Source: JBBSEZ01 sp038239195 (lineage in GTDB: Bacteria > Planctomycetota > Planctomycetia > Gemmatales > Gemmataceae). From it: DNA of 8,980 nucleotides. This document shows positions 6,610 to 8,980 of this stretch, piece by piece. The position numbers were made by a program, and so were the translations under genes. The first letter of the stretch is position 1. Each line of letters opens with the position of its first letter. Location of the stretch: positions 1 to 8,980 of the forward strand of contig JBBSEZ010000404.1 of NCBI GenBank assembly GCA_038239195.1, in the 5' to 3' direction. The notes under the pieces are model-generated. The model made no database searches, was not told the origin of the DNA, and saw nothing but the letters and a program-made list of their open reading frames with translations.

Positions 6610-6638
6610 ATTATCGCCCCCGGCGAGCGTCGGGGCAA
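6610..6638 (-). promoter_or_regulatory. Putative sigma-70-type promoter for the metallopeptidase-HEAT / LRR operon
   Basis: Reading the minus strand, TTGCCC (6638-6633) and GATAAT (6615-6610) are 17 bases apart, matching -35 at 4/6 and -10 at 5/6. Predicted transcription start near 6603 leaves a leader of about 30 bases to the ATG at 6572. It sits within the 150-base divergent intergenic region. Confidence 0.55.
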
Positions 6639-6654
6639 GCGGCGCGGATTTTGG

Positions 6655-6683
6655 TTGCCTCGACGCCGTGCGTGCGGCATCAT
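6655..6683 (+). promoter_or_regulatory. Weak promoter candidate for the oxidoreductase gene
   Basis: TTGCCT (6655-6660) and CATCAT (6678-6683) are 17 bases apart, each matching consensus at 4/6. It is about 40 bases before the ATG at 6723. It is the best match in the divergent region on this strand but close to what chance gives. Confidence 0.3.
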
Positions 6684-6722
6684 CATCGACGCGCCCCTCT
6701 CTTCCCTTCGGAGCCAAAAACC

Positions 6723-7862
6723 ATGTCCTCTCCCGACCGTCGCGCGTTCCTCGGCGCCGCTGGCGCTCTCACCGCCGGCGCCCTCTCCCCCGCCCTGGCC
6801 GCGGCCGCCCCTGCCGAGATCGGCGTCGGCTTCGTCGGCGTCGGCAATCGCGGCACGGCGCTGTTGCGCAACCTGCTCCCGCTGCCGGGCGTCGTCGTCC
6901 GCGCCGTGTGCGACCTCAAGCCCGCCCACGCCGACCGGGCCAAGGCGCTCGTCGTCGCGGCGGGGCAGAAGGCCCCCACGCTCACCAAGGACTGGAAGAA
7001 GCTGCTCGAAGTCCGGGGCATCGACGCCGTCGTCAGTGCCCTGCCGTGCGACCTGCACGCGGCCAACTATCTCGACGTCCTCGGCGCCAACAAGCACCTC
7101 TACGGCGAGAAGCCGATGTGCCTGACGCTCGGCGACTGCGACCGCGTCGTCAAGGCGGCGGGAGCGAAGCCGCGCCTGGTGGTGCAGATCGGCTTTCAGC
7201 GCCGGGCCGACCCGCGCTTCATCGAGACCATCCGGCAGGTGCATGCGGGAGAACTGGGCGGGCTGGTGGAGGGGCGCATCCTGTGGTCGAACGCGTGGGG
7301 CCCGCTCTACGACTGGTTCGGGATCAAGCGGCGCTCGGGCGACTGGATGGTCGAGCAGGCGGTCCACAACTGGGACGTGATGAACTGGGCCAACCGCTGC
7401 CTGCCGGTGCGCGCCATGGGCCTGGGGCGCGACAACCTCTACCGGGCCAGCCAGCCGGAGCGCGACGTCCACGACTACTACTCCGCCGTCGTCGAGTACA
7501 GTAACGGCGTCATCGTCAACATCCTGCACAGCTGGGTGGCGCCCGGCAAGCAGGGTCAGTTCACGCAGACCTTCAACGACGAGTACACGAAGTTGCTGGG
7601 CACCCGCGCCGGCATCGACTTCAACACCGGGACGTTCAGTTACCGCAAGGAACTAAACAAGGCCGACCGCATCGGCCACACGGCGAAGGGCGACGTCAAC
7701 AGCACCCGGCTGGGGCTGGCGGCGTTCCTCGACTCGGTGCGCAACGGCAAGCCGCCGGTCGCGACGGTGCAGCACGGGCGCGACGCGGTGCTGGCGTGCC
7801 TGTTGGTGCGCGAGGCGGTGACCAAGAAGAAGATCGTGACGGCGAAGGAATTGCCGACGTAA
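6723..7862 (+). CDS. Tat-exported Gfo/Idh/MocA family oxidoreductase
   Basis: 379 residues. NAD(P)-dependent dehydrogenases of this family act on sugars, inositol or related polyols. Residues 1 to about 29 form a twin-arginine signal: DRRAFLG at 5-11, an Ala-rich hydrophobic stretch, and an ALA-type cleavage region. The protein would therefore be exported folded with its cofactor. The Rossmann motif is GVGNRG at 39-44. The family's active-site EKP is present with Lys130 (GEKP, 128-131), and the later HNWD motif gives His215 and Asp218. No catalytic part is missing, and the length is slightly short for exported planctomycete members. Substrate cannot be told from sequence. ATG 6723 is supported by GGAG at 6710-6713, 9 bases upstream; the frame is open far upstream, but that part is antisense to the metallopeptidase gene. 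Transcribed divergently from that operon; ends at a strong hairpin. Confidence 0.93.
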   Translation: MSSPDRRAFLGAAGALTAGALSPALAAAAPAEIGVGFVGVGNRGTALLRNLLPLPGVVVRAVCDLKPAHADRAKALVVAAGQKAPTLTKDWKKLLEVRGIDAVVSALPCDLHAANYLDVLGANKHLYGEKPMCLTLGDCDRVVKAAGAKPRLVVQIGFQRRADPRFIETIRQVHAGELGGLVEGRILWSNAWGPLYDWFGIKRRSGDWMVEQAVHNWDVMNWANRCLPVRAMGLGRDNLYRASQPERDVHDYYSAVVEYSNGVIVNILHSWVAPGKQGQFTQTFNDEYTKLLGTRAGIDFNTGTFSYRKELNKADRIGHTAKGDVNSTRLGLAAFLDSVRNGKPPVATVQHGRDAVLACLLVREAVTKKKIVTAKELPT

Positions 7863-7867
7863 GGGAT

Positions 7868-7916
7868 CGCGAAACGGCAAGCAAGAGGGCGCTCCCTTCT
7901 TGCTTGCCGTTTCGCG
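7868..7916. terminator. Strong bidirectional hairpin between convergent genes
   Basis: The left arm 7868-7889 and right arm 7894-7916 are complementary over their full length except for one extra base in the right arm, with a 4-base loop (CGCT). It lies 5 bases after the oxidoreductase stop and 9 bases from the stop of the opposing HEAT gene. Stem length and position fit a shared terminator or 3'-end stabiliser for both transcripts. The arms carry CGCGAAACGG, also present in the hairpin after rplU. Confidence 0.8.
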
Positions 7917-7925
7917 CGGGCTCGT

Positions 7926-8474
7926 TCAGTTGCGCACGGCGGTGCGCGGGGGCGGGCTGAGCCTGTTCAGCGCTTTCGTGGCGGCGGCGCGCACGTCGGC
8001 GTCGTGGTCGGTCTTCGCGGCGTAGCTCAGGGCCCCGACGGTCGGCTCGCTGCCCTGGCCCACGTGGCCGAGGGCGACCGCGGCGGCCTCGCGGACGTCG
8101 CGGTCCTCGTCGGTCTTGAGCGCCCTGGCGAGGCCCGGCACGGCGCCCTGGGCCTTGGGGCCGAACTTGCCCAGAGCGACGGCGGCCGACGAGCGCACGT
8201 TGGCGTTGGGGTCCTCCAGGGCGCTCGTCAGAGGGCTGAGGGCAACTTCTCCGGCGTCGGCTCCCAGAAGGCTCAGGCGCGTGGCGGCAAACGAGCGCTC
8301 GTCGGGGTCTTTTCTGGCCAGCCCCTCGAGGAGCTCGGCGACGGAGTGCTGGCGGGGGCTCGGGGCCGGCTCCTCCACGGCAGGCGGGGGGGCCGGGCGT
8401 TTCCGCCCGCAGCCGCAGGGCGCCAGCAGGCCGAGGAGGACGAGGGCCCGCATCAGGGACGATCGCTGTCGCAT
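7926..8474 (-). CDS. Small HEAT-repeat protein, probable lipoprotein
   Basis: 182 residues. Residues 1-23 are a short basic and hydrophobic signal ending in cysteines (RALVLLGLLAPCGCG), which suggests lipid attachment at Cys20 or Cys22, although Pro at -1 (Cys20) or Cys-Gly at -2/-1 (Cys22) is not a textbook lipobox. A Pro-rich linker (about 25-40) follows. Residues about 44-175 hold four HEAT repeats, with units such as VRSSAAVALGKFGPKAQGAV and VREAAAVALGHVG. This is a scaffold fold with no catalytic motif; the partner is unknown and it may be anchored at a membrane. ATG 8474 has GGAG (8484-8481) 6 bases upstream; a second Met at residue 8 lacks one. Another HEAT gene ends 91 bases upstream on the same strand. 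The shared GPKA(K/Q)(A/G)AVP motif suggests the two are related by duplication. Confidence 0.88.
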   Translation of the reverse strand: MRQRSSLMRALVLLGLLAPCGCGRKRPAPPPAVEEPAPSPRQHSVAELLEGLARKDPDERSFAATRLSLLGADAGEVALSPLTSALEDPNANVRSSAAVALGKFGPKAQGAVPGLARALKTDEDRDVREAAAVALGHVGQGSEPTVGALSYAAKTDHDADVRAAATKALNRLSPPPRTAVRN

Positions 8475-8531
8475 GTCGTTCTCCGAGCCGGAAGTTGCCG
8501 TGGTCGCGTTCGGCGGCCTGCCCGCGTTAGC

Positions 8532-8562
8532 ATTGTAGGGGGCGCCCGTGGGGGGAGGCCAA
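8532..8562 (-). promoter_or_regulatory. Putative promoter for the small HEAT-repeat gene
   Basis: On the minus strand TACAAT (8537-8532, 5/6) follows TTGGCC (8562-8557, 4/6) with a 19-base spacer, longer than ideal. Predicted start near 8525 leaves about 50 bases of leader. If real, the 7926-8474 gene need not depend on transcription from the upstream HEAT gene. Confidence 0.35.
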
Positions 8563-8565
8563 AAA

Positions 8566-8980
8566 TCAGCGCACTCCCGCGCGCCGCGCTGCGGCCGGGT
8601 CGATGCGCCTCAGGGCGAGCGCCGCGTTGGTGCGCACTTCGAGGTCGAGGTCCTTGAGGGCCCCGACCAGGGCGGGGACGGCGGCCTTGGCCTTGGGGCC
8701 GTGCATGCCGAGGGCCCGTGCCGCGCCGCGGCGGAGGGCCAGGTCTTTGGACTTCAGCGCCCCCGCCAGTGGCTTGACGGCGGGCTCGCCGATGCGAAAG
8801 AGCGTCATCCCGGCCCATAGACGCGCCTGCGGGTCGGGGGCCCGGAGTGAGCCGACAAGGGCAGGGACGACCGGCTCGCCCATCCGGGCAAGGGTTACGC
8901 TGGCAAAGGTGCGAACCTGCGAATCGCGATCCGCGAGGGCGGCGACAACCTGCGGGATGGCAACCGTGCCCCCGGGCTTG
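8566..8980 (-). CDS. HEAT-repeat protein, C-terminal part (cut by window edge)
   Basis: Partial gene: the reading frame enters at the right edge (first full codon 8979-8977) and ends at TGA 8568-8566, giving 137 visible residues. The frame is open and HEAT-like up to the edge (VAIPQVVAALADRDSQVRTF upstream of the Met at 8883), so that Met is internal and not the start. About four to five HEAT repeats are visible, for example GEPAVKPLAGALKSKDLALR and GPKAKAAVPALVGALKDLDL. These units form protein-binding solenoids; there is no catalytic motif in the visible part. It shares repeat wording with the next gene downstream (7926-8474) and could be co-transcribed with it across the 91-base gap. N-terminal domains, if any, lie outside the window. 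Confidence 0.85.
   Translation of the reverse strand, partial: KPGGTVAIPQVVAALADRDSQVRTFASVTLARMGEPVVPALVGSLRAPDPQARLWAGMTLFRIGEPAVKPLAGALKSKDLALRRGAARALGMHGPKAKAAVPALVGALKDLDLEVRTNAALALRRIDPAAARRAGVR

Noticed and set aside
5346..6722. Plus-strand open frame running into the oxidoreductase gene, as if it had a 459-residue N-terminal extension
   Set aside because: This stretch is antisense to the metallopeptidase-HEAT gene and lacks domains, while a Tat signal with a Shine-Dalgarno site begins at 6723.
6573..7529. Minus-strand extension of the metallopeptidase-HEAT frame by 319 residues
   Set aside because: It lies opposite the oxidoreductase coding region and has no domain; the ATG at 6572 has its own ribosome-binding site and promoter-like site.
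8566..8883. A complete 105-residue HEAT gene starting at the Met at 8883
   Set aside because: The same frame stays open and continues the HEAT pattern to the window edge, so this Met is internal to a larger truncated gene.
1..8980. Mobile element, phage, CRISPR or toxin-antitoxin content
   Set aside because: No transposase, integrase, terminal inverted repeats, spaced direct-repeat array or recognisable toxin pair was found on either strand.

Overview
This is a GC-rich window (about 70% by eye) that looks like the chromosome of a planctomycete of the Gemmata group (Gemmataceae). Three things point there. The leucine-rich-repeat protein starts with a short block matching the Gemmata 'repeat-companion' domain (TIGR02996 type). 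There is a Tat-exported Gfo/Idh/MocA oxidoreductase, a family greatly expanded in planctomycetes. Several independent HEAT-repeat proteins lie close together. The lineage is inferred from these families; there is no rRNA or other direct marker. No insertion sequence, phage gene, CRISPR array, tRNA or rRNA was seen.

Layout. Bases 1-154 are an upstream region with no clear gene. rplU (155-688, +) encodes ribosomal protein bL21 with a long Pro/Ala-rich C-terminal tail containing a 57-base internal duplication; its usual partner rpmA does not follow. A GC-rich hairpin (703-755) closes rplU. Next is a promoter-like site (771-800), a structured leader (807-854), and an exported protein of unknown function with a predicted alpha/alpha-toroid-like fold (911-2212, +). 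A second promoter-like site (2289-2317) precedes a stand-alone fabH-type ketoacyl-ACP synthase III (2410-3432, +) with an intact Cys-His-Asn triad.

Facing fabH tail to tail, with only 15 bases between the stops, is a two-gene minus-strand operon. The upstream gene (6572 to 5040) encodes a fusion of an HExxH metallopeptidase-like domain to HEAT repeats. The downstream gene (5043 to 3448) encodes a repeat-companion/leucine-rich-repeat protein. The two are joined by a GTGA start/stop overlap, so they are probably translated together at a fixed ratio. This pair is the best candidate in the window for something not yet described.

Divergent from that operon is a Tat-exported Gfo/Idh/MocA oxidoreductase (6723-7862, +). 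It ends at a strong near-symmetrical hairpin (7868-7916) shared with a convergent small HEAT-repeat probable lipoprotein (8474 to 7926, -). Upstream of that on the same strand is the C-terminal part of another HEAT-repeat protein, which runs off the right edge (8980 to 8566, -).

The genes do not form one recognisable pathway. rplU and fabH are housekeeping-type genes set among lineage-specific repeat proteins. Very long open frames opposite or across the real genes are by-products of high GC. No intergenic stretch exceeds 300 bases; the longest is 689-910.
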